Shown here in pieces: positions 1-8,677 of a stretch of 64,000 bases of DNA. Under the pieces are notes generated by a model that searched no databases, had not been told where the DNA came from, and saw nothing but the letters and a program-made list of their open reading frames with translations. The DNA is from Chlamydiales bacterium (GTDB taxonomy: Bacteria; Chlamydiota; Chlamydiia; Chlamydiales; Criblamydiaceae), in assembly GCA_024233575.1 (NCBI GenBank), contig JACKPN010000005.1, positions 62,001 to 126,000 on the forward strand. The letters are read 5' to 3'. The number at the start of each line of letters is the position of its first letter. Positions within the stretch are counted from its first letter, which is position 1. Made by a program: the position numbers and the translations under genes.

Positions 1-3000
1 CCTCATCATCTTTTAAAACGACATGATCCAGTAGACTTATATTTCTGGGAAGTAGATCTCCAAGAGAATTTTCACAAATACAAAAACGGTCGTTGCTCGT
101 CCAACGGTACTCTCCATTTCCTCCCATGACAAAAGCAAATTTTGTGTTAGGAATCGCTATGTGCGTTCTCTTCTTATTTTGCACAACCTCGATAGGGTAT
201 TTTTCAGCGAACTCAAATGGATGCGCGATGGAACAAGGCAGCAGTATTTTATCATCAGCATCGCCATTACGGTTGAGGTAAATTAACTGGTTATTCTCAA
301 TTAGTCCGGTCAGGAGAATCCTGCTAAATTTCTCCAATACGATCAGCCGGCCATTGCCGTTATTATCTTTTTCGATCCAATATGTGACATCTTCAGCATT
401 TTCAAATACACTAGGAACAGCTTTTTTTACTTCGGCAACCAGATCTTCATCAACATAAACCCATTGTGTACCATCCCTTTCCATTGAGATCTGATCGATA
501 GTACGGACCATGTTTAAGGGTGCAACATAGTTCAGTGTAACATAGTTCAGTACAACATCTGATCTAGGATGCGTAAACCGATAATTGGCTCGCCATTTAT
601 GCAAATTGTCACGGTAAGCTGTGACGTCACAGTGTGGTGTTTTCCCATCAAATATTTTTTTCAATAATGCGTGATTTCGGATGTTGTCAGGTATGCAAGG
701 TATCTCAGCAAGATCATAAAAGCAACCGTCTATAGTGGAAAACTTAAGGTTTAGTTTTTTACAAATCAGATATTGATCACAAAGTTCCCACCTAGCGTGA
801 TTCAGCGAGTCTGCGTTCTCTCCCACAAAGAAAGGCGACAACGACTCATTGGCAAGCTCTGTGAACATAGATTCATTAATATCGATCAGAGACAAGGCTA
901 TAGGATAGTCCTGAGAAAGATAATTGATCCTTTTTTTTACAAAAGACGGATAGGATGTTCTAATGACGTATCTTAGCAACCTCTTCTGATCGACTTCTTC
1001 ACGCTGACGATCAAACTTGGGCAGTTCATTGCTGAATGCTTTCTCAAAAAGAAGACCTAGTTCACGAAATAAAAAACCTTCTTGATATTCATCATCTTCA
1101 TCATTATAAGCTGCCGTTTGAAACAAATTAATAAATACGCGATCGATTTCATCTAAAAGAGCGGTACACTGCTCTTTACTGATTTTATCCAGGTCTCGTA
1201 AATATTTCACAACCTTGATATTTAATAGATACATCTGACGGGCTGCACTATTTCTATTTCTCCAATCATATAATACATTTACATGGTTACTAAGGTATGT
1301 CTTTGTTGAATCAATAAAAGCACGACACGTTTCCTCAGGTTTTTCAAGCATTAACAGTCTTCCCGGACTGAAAATAAGATAAGTAAATGCTTCGATTAAT
1401 GAATTTCTATTGTCGTCAGAGAATAAAAGATCTTTTTGCTTTAAGAGACCGCAAGCATTGTCTAATACCTGGTAGGGATTAGCTATCGCATTAACTAAAA
1501 AAGCATCAAGACCGTTCTCACAAACAGGATTGCAGCTATTGGTAATGCCATCAACCGTCACTGAATTGGTAAAGGGGTAATTTTGAAATGTTTCATGATA
1601 CGGATCTTCAGAAACTGCTAAATACTTTGGAAATGCGTGCGTAAGCTCATAATCCCATTGCCAAGCAGACCTCGAACCAACAAAATCACATAGAAATTTA
1701 GAACTCTCAACTAGAGCTTCAAAAACTTTATTTGATCCTATGTTTTTATTGCAAAAAACAAATCCAACTTTCCTGTATACAAAATTGCCAGAGAATGTGT
1801 TGCCTTTGATATTTTTTAAGATACCATCCAAGGAAATTTTTTCTGCTTCCTCATGAAATCTAGAAAGATAACCACGTAATGGCTCTTTAAGCTCTTTTTC
1901 TAATTCATGAGATCTAGCTTGTAGCTCTTCAATTTTTTTGTTTAGTTCTTCAACATTAACTTGAGATAATTCAATATTTTTTGTTAGGGCTTCAAAAGCT
2001 GGTATATTTTCATCTATCCCAGGCTCATATCGATTTAAAGAAATATTTAGCAAGGATTTCTGATCATTTATTATCTGACTTTCTATCTTTAGAATTTCAT
2101 CACGAACTAGTTTAATCCTAGCACAAGTCAGATGATAATCATTGATCATATTGTTACATTGATCGAATTCATCTTTATCATATTGTTTATTAAACAAAGC
2201 CTTTGAAAGTTGATATTCCTTAATACTTTTGAAACTCTTGAGCAAATCATTAATTTCTAATGTATCGGGTTTATCTTTACCTAAAAGTCCATTGATCAGG
2301 TCTTTTCTGATTTTCTCAACATCTTCCTCTTGTATTTTTGGTAAGACATAATCAATGAATAACTCTGTAGCCTTATTGAATTTATTTTCGGCAACATTGA
2401 AATCGCTAATCGAGAAAAAGGTGTTTGTAACGGGAGCTTGCATTTCAACCAATGTTTTCACTGACAGATTGTCCAAAAGGTAATCTGCCGATGCCCAAAA
2501 CAGTTTTTGGTCCTTCGCATCATCGATAGAAAAACGCGGGCTCTTCAAGAAAATAATCAACTCACGTAGATTTGCTTTGAAAGGTTTTTTCTCAGGGAAA
2601 TCAAAGTAGTGCTTTGTGATATTCCAAAGGATTGCATAAATCGAGAAGTATAGGACAGCAGTACGAATTGTGAATCGCAGATTATCGTTCAAGATTTCTT
2701 TTACAATTGAGGATGCTTTCTGAGCTTGATCTTCAGTGAGTGAATCCCAAATTGTCTTATGCTCTTTAGAAGGGCGAGGAAGAATAATAATTGCCTGTAT
2801 GTAGAGATCTATTTTTTCCAATCTACTGAGCTGTACTTTTTTAATCTTCTCTAGGCAACGGAGAATCGTGTCAATGTCATCGGTGTGAACGGCAGCATGG
2901 AGATCATCCAGAAACATGCGACTTGGCGATTCTCCATTTGTAATTATTGTATTTTGAGGTTGAGCAGGATCTGAAGATTCCCTAACCTTGCTCTGAGATC

Positions 3001-4093
3001 CAGGCAGAGAGATGTTGTTGATCGTATCTAAGAGAAGCCTATTGTCCAACATTTTGCCACGCAAAATATCTTCTTTCTCTTCCTTATCTATATCCATCAG
3101 TCCTTGAATGACCAGATCAAACTCCCTAAGCTTCTCGCACACAGCGTCTGCTTCATCATCGTCCATCTCACGAGCTTGCAGGAGCTTGTAGGCTTTGCGG
3201 GCAAGCTGTTTAATTGATGCATCAACAGCATTTAACATGTTGTAATCGTGACAATTGCATACCTCAAGTCCTTGAACTATCTCTGCAACCGCTTTGAATT
3301 TCCAGTAGAAAGAGATATGCTGACGTAAGTTTTTAGCTTTAGAAATATCTGCGATTTGTTTGTCGATGAGGATTTGCGACAGAACATTAGTCAGTTTTTC
3401 CGATGTGCATCCTTTATCCGGAATGCACTTGTGGGCGGTCACAAAATACTCTGGATCCGTAAAGGGACTTCTAGCTTTCTCAAGATGATGACTAAGGTAT
3501 TGGTCTAATGCATAAAGAAAATCCTCATTGCTTTTCGCAGAATGATGCTGCCTTTTCAGATCAGAAAGACCATTTTTTACCGTTTGCAATTGCTCTTCAG
3601 AGAGATTTGAATATTCGCTTAAAAGTTGGTAGCGAACGACAATGCGAGGAATATTATGACGCACCTTGTCCACTTCAAACTCTTCTATCTGCGGAGCGCG
3701 TTGATGAATCCCATTATCGGAAACATCGATGACGACCACTCTTTTTCTCTCTTCATCAATGAAGAGTATTGCCTGATTTCTATCGGATAATGTGAAGACC
3801 TGTTGATTATCTTCGTCGATATTGGAAAAGGATTGAAAAACTTTATCTATTGTATCCTTGTTGTCATTCAACCATGCCGGTTTGTTCTGAATTTTCGATA
3901 GAGACTCAAGAAATTTTGTATATGAATGGAGGGCCTCGTGCCCTAAGTCTGGATTAAATAACGATTGTGGTGATTCGATCTCTTTGCACTCAGCAAGAAA
4001 GGAGAGTGGTGATAAGCGTACTTCTTCCTTATTCCCTGTACTATGATTTTCGGCATTATTATATTCATGATTATTATTTGAAACAATCGTCAT
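1..4093 (-). CDS. Giant protein of unknown function, C-terminus outside the window
   Basis: Reading the minus strand from ATG at 4091-4093 gives one uninterrupted frame of about 1364 codons that reaches the left edge without a stop, so the protein is larger still. The start reads MTIVSNNNHEYNNAEN. It is mostly soluble, rich in charged residues and predicted helix, with a strongly coiled-coil stretch around residues 690-740 (repeated E/K/L around ELSQVNVEELNKKIEEL). I see no signal peptide and no membrane segment. Giant chlamydial proteins of this sort include the DUF3638/DUF3645 ubiquitin-hydrolase-like family, but I see no catalytic motif here, so that assignment is only a guess. It stands alone, with about 270 bases to the next gene. 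AT-rich codon use suggests an accessory gene. Confidence 0.75.
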   Translation of the reverse strand, partial: MTIVSNNNHEYNNAENHSTGNKEEVRLSPLSFLAECKEIESPQSLFNPDLGHEALHSYTKFLESLSKIQNKPAWLNDNKDTIDKVFQSFSNIDEDNQQVFTLSDRNQAILFIDEERKRVVVIDVSDNGIHQRAPQIEEFEVDKVRHNIPRIVVRYQLLSEYSNLSEEQLQTVKNGLSDLKRQHHSAKSNEDFLYALDQYLSHHLEKARSPFTDPEYFVTAHKCIPDKGCTSEKLTNVLSQILIDKQIADISKAKNLRQHISFYWKFKAVAEIVQGLEVCNCHDYNMLNAVDASIKQLARKAYKLLQAREMDDDEADAVCEKLREFDLVIQGLMDIDKEEKEDILRGKMLDNRLLLDTINNISLPGSQSKVRESSDPAQPQNTIITNGESPSRMFLDDLHAAVHTDDIDTILRCLEKIKKVQLSRLEKIDLYIQAIIILPRPSKEHKTIWDSLTEDQAQKASSIVKEILNDNLRFTIRTAVLYFSIYAILWNITKHYFDFPEKKPFKANLRELIIFLKSPRFSIDDAKDQKLFWASADYLLDNLSVKTLVEMQAPVTNTFFSISDFNVAENKFNKATELFIDYVLPKIQEEDVEKIRKDLINGLLGKDKPDTLEINDLLKSFKSIKEYQLSKALFNKQYDKDEFDQCNNMINDYHLTCARIKLVRDEILKIESQIINDQKSLLNISLNRYEPGIDENIPAFEALTKNIELSQVNVEELNKKIEELQARSHELEKELKEPLRGYLSRFHEEAEKISLDGILKNIKGNTFSGNFVYRKVGFVFCNKNIGSNKVFEALVESSKFLCDFVGSRSAWQWDYELTHAFPKYLAVSEDPYHETFQNYPFTNSVTVDGITNSCNPVCENGLDAFLVNAIANPYQVLDNACGLLKQKDLLFSDDNRNSLIEAFTYLIFSPGRLLMLEKPEETCRAFIDSTKTYLSNHVNVLYDWRNRNSAARQMYLLNIKVVKYLRDLDKISKEQCTALLDEIDRVFINLFQTAAYNDEDDEYQEGFLFRELGLLFEKAFSNELPKFDRQREEVDQKRLLRYVIRTSYPSFVKKRINYLSQDYPIALSLIDINESMFTELANESLSPFFVGENADSLNHARWELCDQYLICKKLNLKFSTIDGCFYDLAEIPCIPDNIRNHALLKKIFDGKTPHCDVTAYRDNLHKWRANYRFTHPRSDVVLNYVTLNYVAPLNMVRTIDQISMERDGTQWVYVDEDLVAEVKKAVPSVFENAEDVTYWIEKDNNGNGRLIVLEKFSRILLTGLIENNQLIYLNRNGDADDKILLPCSIAHPFEFAEKYPIEVVQNKKRTHIAIPNTKFAFVMGGNGEYRWTSNDRFCICENSLGDLLPRNISLLDHVVLKDDE

Positions 4094-4361
4094 TTTAAGC
4101 CTGTAATTTAGATGATGAAGTATAACTATATCAAATATTCATTAAGAAAGAATTAAGATTTTACCGAAACACGTACAACGTAGAGAAAGTAGGTTAGAGC
4201 CCGCTGTACCGAAAACAAACCCTCCTAAGAGACAGTCTCTGAAGGTAATGAAGTGAATTTAGATTGCTGTGGTCAACGGGTTCATAGCTTGTAGCTGATG
4301 AAGATGGAAGAAAATTGATCCGATGAGAAGCCACAGTCGGCATCCTAACAATTATTACTGT
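4094..4361. other. Intergenic region, no gene seen
   Basis: AT-rich upstream region of the giant gene. It presumably carries its minus-strand promoter, but I see no convincing consensus. A short open frame on the plus strand (from 4323) is antisense to the next gene and is not credible as a gene. Confidence 0.4.
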
Positions 4362-4799
4362 CTAGGAAGAGAAAGATCCATGAAAGCGCATAAAGAGGCG
4401 ATAATCAATGGAGGTCAAAGAATCCTCACCGAGATCGCTTATCAAAGGTGCCCGATGCCACAGCTTTGCTACATGATACAGATTCCCCGTGGCGGAAGGT
4501 TTTCCGAATGCTTCAACTAATTCCAATTCTTTTTTTGAAAAATCTCGTTCTAAAAAGCTACTGTTATGAATTTTTGTATTCTCATCAATTATCCATGTCG
4601 TCCACTTTTCTCTAGTAGACCAACAGACTGTAATCGGATCTTTGCCTAATCCTAAACCATCTAAATGCCAATATGAGTTTTTTGATTCAAAAACTCCCCT
4701 CTCGAAGCGAACTTCAACAGACACGCAGGTATATCCCTTTTCGATAATCATTTGCTTAATTTTACTGATAAGAGAGCCTAAAGGCGTAGATTCACTCAA
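4362..4799 (-). CDS. Small protein, possibly a metal-binding beta-barrel (HxD...H) protein
   Basis: A 145-residue soluble protein with no secretion signal. The pattern W-H-L-D-G near residue 44, then L-W-H-R-A-P near 113 and Y-R-L-F-M-R-F near 132, has the His-x-Asp...His layout of double-stranded beta-helix iron proteins such as the DUF1826 group and 2-oxoglutarate oxygenases. The resemblance is in spacing and motif only; I do not recognise the family with confidence and the substrate is unknown. It stands alone between the giant gene and the dnaQ-like block. The gene looks intact, with ATG start and a normal stop. Confidence 0.6.
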   Translation of the reverse strand: MSESTPLGSLISKIKQMIIEKGYTCVSVEVRFERGVFESKNSYWHLDGLGLGKDPITVCWSTREKWTTWIIDENTKIHNSSFLERDFSKKELELVEAFGKPSATGNLYHVAKLWHRAPLISDLGEDSLTSIDYRLFMRFHGSFSS

Positions 4800-4911
4800 A
4801 GTATTTAGATCATGGAAGTGATATTGGGAATAAAAGACTCCTCAGCAGTATGAACCATTCTCTGATCGCAGCCTGTAGGGCCAATACACATTTGTTAACC
4901 TCTAATAATTA

Positions 4912-5661
4912 TTATAGACTAGAAAAGGGGTTTGACGACTGAGAGAAATTGTTCCCTTGCTTGCGCTTTTTTATCTCGGAGCGGATAGAAAAAAGAAGAT
5001 CTTGATCAAAGTCTTTGTTTGCCGCCCACTGCAGGTAGTGGAGAGGCACTTCCTTCATCAAACGTCCCTTATGCTTTCCAAGAGGCATCGTCTTGAGCAA
5101 CACAGGCTTGCTGAGAACTTCCATCATCTTCGCAAATGTCTGAAAACGCCTTGACAAGTGCTTAAACACTTCAATATTGACGTTGACATCTGCCATCGCG
5201 CGGTGCGGTCCGTCCGAGGGAACATTGAAATGGCGGGCTAAAAAGTTAAGCGAGTTGACCGGGCTGTCACCATAATGACGAGCTAGCCTCAATGTGTCGA
5301 TGACAGTATTTTCTGTAATATTACAAGGAATGCCGTGTTTTTTTGCAGCACATGCGATGATGTCAATATCGAACTTGACGCCATGACCGACGATCGGCCA
5401 ACTGCCTATCATCTTTAGAATGCGTGGAAGGACTTCGGCAATCACTGGCTGCCCTTTAACCATTGCATCGGTGATGTTATGGATAGCGATACTTTCCTCG
5501 GAAATCGGACAGCCGGGATCGACAAGGGTCTCATATTGCTCCAAAATGCCGTCAAAAGTAAACAAGGCAACGCCGACTTCAATGATCTGATCCTTCTCAA
5601 CATCGAGTCCCGTCGTCTCACAATCAACACAGATAAATTTTTCTTTCTCTATCTTTCCCAT
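4912..5661 (-). CDS. dnaQ: DnaQ-like 3'-5' exonuclease with C-terminal DUF3820 domain
   Basis: 249 residues. The N-terminal domain (about 8-175) is a DEDDh exonuclease: D-C-E-T-T-G near residue 19 (motif ExoI), V-G-H-G-V-K-F-D near 94 (ExoII) and H-R-A-M-A-D-V near 158 (ExoIII His and Asp) are all present, so it should be active on DNA or RNA 3' ends. The tail (about 192-235, MPLGKHKGRLMKEVP onward) looks like the DUF3820 module often fused to DnaQ-like nucleases. This is the DNA polymerase III epsilon-like type rather than the polymerase fusion. It is last in a minus-strand operon: its ATG overlaps the engB stop by one base (TAATG), which implies translational coupling. It corresponds to the dnaQ paralogue next to yjeE in Chlamydia. 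Confidence 0.9.
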   Translation of the reverse strand: MGKIEKEKFICVDCETTGLDVEKDQIIEVGVALFTFDGILEQYETLVDPGCPISEESIAIHNITDAMVKGQPVIAEVLPRILKMIGSWPIVGHGVKFDIDIIACAAKKHGIPCNITENTVIDTLRLARHYGDSPVNSLNFLARHFNVPSDGPHRAMADVNVNIEVFKHLSRRFQTFAKMMEVLSKPVLLKTMPLGKHKGRLMKEVPLHYLQWAANKDFDQDLLFSIRSEIKKRKQGNNFSQSSNPFSSL

Positions 5662-6278
5662 TATCCCTCACTGCGTAGAGCATCATTGATCATCGCTATC
5701 AATTCCTTTCTGCCAACATTTTTCTCCGCAGAGTAATGCACGTAGTGAAGGTTTTCGAGATTGAATGCTTCTAAAATTTTTTGTGTATTTTTTTTCCGTT
5801 CGTTGGCTTTCACCTTATCGACTTTAGTCAGCACAAGAATCATCGCATGTCCGTTATGCAGCGCCCAATTGAGCAGTTGGAGGTCGTCATCGTTAGGAAT
5901 TCTGCGAATATCTAAGAGGAAAAGAAGCAGCTTCAGTTGCTCACGCTCCTCCAGGTAGGTCTGCACCATCGGCCCCCACTGACTGCGGATCTTCTGGGGG
6001 ACTTTTGCATAGCCATAGCCGGGCAGGTCGACAAAAGCAAGGGAATCATCAATAGTGAAAAAATTCAGCGCTTGCGTCTTGCCGGGAACAGATGACGTCT
6101 TAACAAGGTTTTTTCTTTGAAACAGATGGTTCAGCAGTGTTGACTTACCAACATTAGAACGGCCTGCTACAGCAACTTCGAGCATGGAACGCCCTTTCAG
6201 GTCGCGCAAGTTGGGGTAATCTTTCGGCTTGATCGCCGTTTTGATGAATTGTGCATTGTTAAAACGATAGTTCGTCAT
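5661..6278 (-). CDS. engB: Ribosome-biogenesis GTPase EngB (YihA/YsxC)
   Basis: A small GTPase of 205 residues from the chosen start that helps assemble the large ribosomal subunit. Visible G motifs: G1 G-R-S-N-V-G-K-S-T, G3 D-L-P-G-Y-G-Y-A (the EngB signature), G4 T-K-V-D and G5 S-A-E. An upstream in-frame ATG at 6326 exists, but the ATG at 6278 is preceded by a strong GGAGG ribosome-binding site six bases away and overlaps the tsaE stop as ATGA, so I use 6278. It is coupled to tsaE upstream and dnaQ downstream. Confidence 0.95.
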   Translation of the reverse strand: MTNYRFNNAQFIKTAIKPKDYPNLRDLKGRSMLEVAVAGRSNVGKSTLLNHLFQRKNLVKTSSVPGKTQALNFFTIDDSLAFVDLPGYGYAKVPQKIRSQWGPMVQTYLEEREQLKLLLFLLDIRRIPNDDDLQLLNWALHNGHAMILVLTKVDKVKANERKKNTQKILEAFNLENLHYVHYSAEKNVGRKELIAMINDALRSEG

Positions 6279-6703
6279 TCTCCCCTCCATGGGCTGATGG
6301 CAACATCCCTGATCTGTTCGCCGCAATGCTCCAAGCGCACTTTTATGAAATCGTCAGGCAAAAGCTGCGATATTCTTTCCGACCATTCGACACAACAAAT
6401 GCCGCCTGCGGAAAAATATTCGTCAAAACCCATACTGAGAAACTCTTCGATACCATGCAAACGATACAAATCGAAATGATAAACAGGCAAATTTCCTTCG
6501 TAAATGTTCAGATAGACGAAAGTGGGACTGTTCACTTCATCAGGATCGCATCCTGATACACCGGCAGCAATGCCTTTGATCAGCGTCGTCTTGCCGGCGC
6601 CAAGGTCTCCGAAAAAGCAGAGAACGCTCCCTGCCTTCAACTGCGCACCGATCCTGCGGCCTAGCGCTATGGTTTCTTCCTCGGATCGGCAAGTGTAAAG
6701 CAT
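6275..6703 (-). CDS. tsaE: tRNA threonylcarbamoyladenosine biosynthesis ATPase TsaE
   Basis: 142 residues, the usual length. TsaE is the P-loop ATPase partner of TsaB/TsaD in making the t6A37 modification of ANN-decoding tRNAs. The Walker A motif G-D-L-G-A-G-K-T-T is near residue 34, followed by the family block S-P-T-F-V-Y-L-N-I-Y and the Walker B-like H-F-D-L-Y-R-L. It is cytoplasmic. It lies three bases downstream of the DUF2709 gene and overlaps engB by four bases. The same neighbours occur in C. trachomatis (CT536-CT538). Confidence 0.95.
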   Translation of the reverse strand: MLYTCRSEEETIALGRRIGAQLKAGSVLCFFGDLGAGKTTLIKGIAAGVSGCDPDEVNSPTFVYLNIYEGNLPVYHFDLYRLHGIEEFLSMGFDEYFSAGGICCVEWSERISQLLPDDFIKVRLEHCGEQIRDVAISPWRGE

Positions 6704-6706
6704 CCT

Positions 6707-7429
6707 TTAGCTTAGCCACCTTTCTACATGCGGACGGAACTCGCTATACTCCGCCATCGCTTCCAGAAAAGCAGCAACCTTTTCTTCAACTAACTGTCCT
6801 TGGATGAAATCCAGGAAACTGCCTTCAATCTCATAACGGTTTTGGTTTTGCACTTCGATCATAGTCATCGGCTTCAAATAGCTCTTCTTGAAATCGTCGA
6901 TCACCGCCTGTTTGCTCGCGAAAATTTTTCCGCTCAAAACAGATGAATAAACAGTCTTGGTGATCGGCTCTTTATTCTGCTGCTTCTCCATGTAGCTTTT
7001 AATCACTTCAGGATCTTCAGAAACAAAGAATCGCTTGACGCGCAAACCACCGCTGCGTTCGGTATTTTCCGGGCATTTAGAAACCCAGTCGTAAATAGCA
7101 TCTTGAGGATTAGGATGTGTGTTGTCGCCGAATACCTTACCTGTAAACGGACAGATATAGATCTTTCGGGTATGATCATTAACGGCTTCCTTGCTGAAGC
7201 TGATTTTGATCTCCGCTTCATGATAAAGCTCGCCCTTATCTTCGACTTTCTTGATCGCATCTTCAGCGCTCTGGTAAATCACCTTGTGCTTAGGAAACAG
7301 GACAGGCTTTAACCTAAACCTTTTTTCAATGAAAAAGAGGTAGGTGTTGATCAGCTCGCTTGGGGTATTCTCCCCCAAAAAGTTCTGTAAACTATTTTTT
7401 ATATCTTCGCTGATGAGCGCGGTTGTCAT
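6707..7429 (-). CDS. Conserved chlamydial protein, DUF2709 family
   Basis: 240 residues, soluble, no signal peptide or membrane segment. By position (first gene of the tsaE-engB-dnaQ operon) and sequence character I match it to C. trachomatis CT538, a DUF2709 protein whose function is unknown. A central block (I-Y-I-C-P-F-T-G-K-V-F-G) and a second, similar C-terminal one (S-S-V-L-S-G-K-I-F) hint at an internal repeat. It is conserved in chlamydiae and so probably has a core role. The gene starts at ATG 7429, divergent from leucine dehydrogenase with a 102-bp gap that holds the promoters of both. Confidence 0.85.
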   Translation of the reverse strand: MTTALISEDIKNSLQNFLGENTPSELINTYLFFIEKRFRLKPVLFPKHKVIYQSAEDAIKKVEDKGELYHEAEIKISFSKEAVNDHTRKIYICPFTGKVFGDNTHPNPQDAIYDWVSKCPENTERSGGLRVKRFFVSEDPEVIKSYMEKQQNKEPITKTVYSSVLSGKIFASKQAVIDDFKKSYLKPMTMIEVQNQNRYEIEGSFLDFIQGQLVEEKVAAFLEAMAEYSEFRPHVERWLS

Positions 7430-7472
7430 TGAAACCTCTTAAATAATTATACCAAAATTAATTCTGTAAATG

Positions 7473-7501
7473 TATACATTAACCTGTAAGAGCATTATAA
7501 T
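7473..7501 (+). promoter_or_regulatory. Probable sigma-66/70 promoter of leucine dehydrogenase
   Basis: TATACA (7473-7478), a 17-base spacer and a perfect TATAAT (7496-7501) lie upstream of the ATG at 7532. The -35 box matches TTGACA at four of six positions. It sits in the divergent gap between the DUF2709 operon and ldh. Seen in sequence; use is inferred. Confidence 0.55.
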
Positions 7502-7531
7502 CAAGAACATTTTTACAAGGACGGAACAGAT

Positions 7532-8608
7532 ATGCTGACAACGCGCGATATCGATATCGAAGGTTATGAGAAGGTCATTGAGGCTGTCGATACCGAAGCG
7601 GGACTGCACTGCTTTATTGCTATTCACAACACAACACTCGGTCCGGCTTTAGGAGGCACGCGAATGTTCCCCTACCTCAAGACGGAAGACGCTCTTGAAG
7701 ACGCATTACGGCTGGCAAAAGCGATGACCTACAAGTCTGCGCTAGCCGAAGTCGGGCTCGGCGGAGGCAAAAGCGTCATCATCGGCGATCCCAGAAAAGA
7801 AAAAACCCCCGAGCTTCTCCATGCCTTTGCTGATGCTGTCGATACGCTGAAAGGCCTTTACATTGCCGCCGAGGACGTCGGCACCAATGTCGACGACATG
7901 GCAGTCATCCGGCAGCATACCCCCTATGTCGCAGCGCTGCCGACAGAGACGAGCAGCGGCGACCCCAGCCGCTACACAGCCTGGGGAGCCTTTCGCGGGA
8001 TTCAAGCTGTCGCCGAAAAACTGTGGGGATCGCGCTCCCTCAACGGTCGCAAGATCGCCGTACAAGGTCTAGGACATGTCGGAAGCAGGCTGGCAGATCT
8101 CCTCTTCTGGGACGGTGCAGAGCTGATCCTCACCGACATCAATGAGGAGACGCTTAAGGAACATGCGCACCTCTATTTCGCAAAAACAGTCGCTCCCAAT
8201 GAGATCTTTTCAGTCCCCTGCGACATCTTCTGTCCTTGCGCGCTGAGCGGCATCCTCAACCACCGAACCATCCCCATTCTAGACTGCGCCGCTGTCGCCG
8301 GCGCCGCCAACGCCCAGCTTGAGAGATACAGCGACGGCACCCTCCTCATGGAACGCGGCATCTTGTATGCTCCCGATTTCATCATTAATTCCGGAGGCAT
8401 CACCAACGCAGCGATGGAATTTGCTCCCGGAGGCTACAACTCGCGAAAATCACGGGATAAAGTCAACCACATCTACGACACACTGCTTCTCGTCTTCAAC
8501 AAGGCGGAGCAGGAAAACAAGACCACCAGCCAAATTGCCAATGAGCTTGCAGAATACAACCTCAACCACAAGTATGGCAAAAGGATGGAACCGATCGCAT
8601 TCCAATAG
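7532..8608 (+). CDS. ldh: Leucine dehydrogenase (Glu/Leu/Phe/Val dehydrogenase family)
   Basis: 358 residues, typical of NAD-dependent leucine dehydrogenases, which reversibly deaminate branched-chain amino acids. The catalytic lysine block is M-T-Y-K-S-A with G-G-G-K-S-V near residues 68-85, and the glycine-rich dinucleotide site is G-L-G-H-V-G near 184, followed by T-D-I-N, an acidic strand end fitting NAD. The start has AAGGA about nine bases upstream. C. trachomatis has an equivalent (CT773). It probably provides keto acids or recycles branched-chain amino acids imported from the host. It precedes argS by 69 bases. Confidence 0.92.
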   Translation: MLTTRDIDIEGYEKVIEAVDTEAGLHCFIAIHNTTLGPALGGTRMFPYLKTEDALEDALRLAKAMTYKSALAEVGLGGGKSVIIGDPRKEKTPELLHAFADAVDTLKGLYIAAEDVGTNVDDMAVIRQHTPYVAALPTETSSGDPSRYTAWGAFRGIQAVAEKLWGSRSLNGRKIAVQGLGHVGSRLADLLFWDGAELILTDINEETLKEHAHLYFAKTVAPNEIFSVPCDIFCPCALSGILNHRTIPILDCAAVAGAANAQLERYSDGTLLMERGILYAPDFIINSGGITNAAMEFAPGGYNSRKSRDKVNHIYDTLLLVFNKAEQENKTTSQIANELAEYNLNHKYGKRMEPIAFQ

Positions 8609-8677
8609 CGCTTGATGGGGATGCGCGATCCGGCAATTCCCCTTTATTTCTATGCTTTCATCCTGTATGCTACGTTC

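Noticed and set aside
7059..7070. TTCGGTAT-type matches to the family II end inside coding sequences (also near 32089)
   Set aside because: Short matches inside conserved codons of the DUF2709 and obgE genes; chance.
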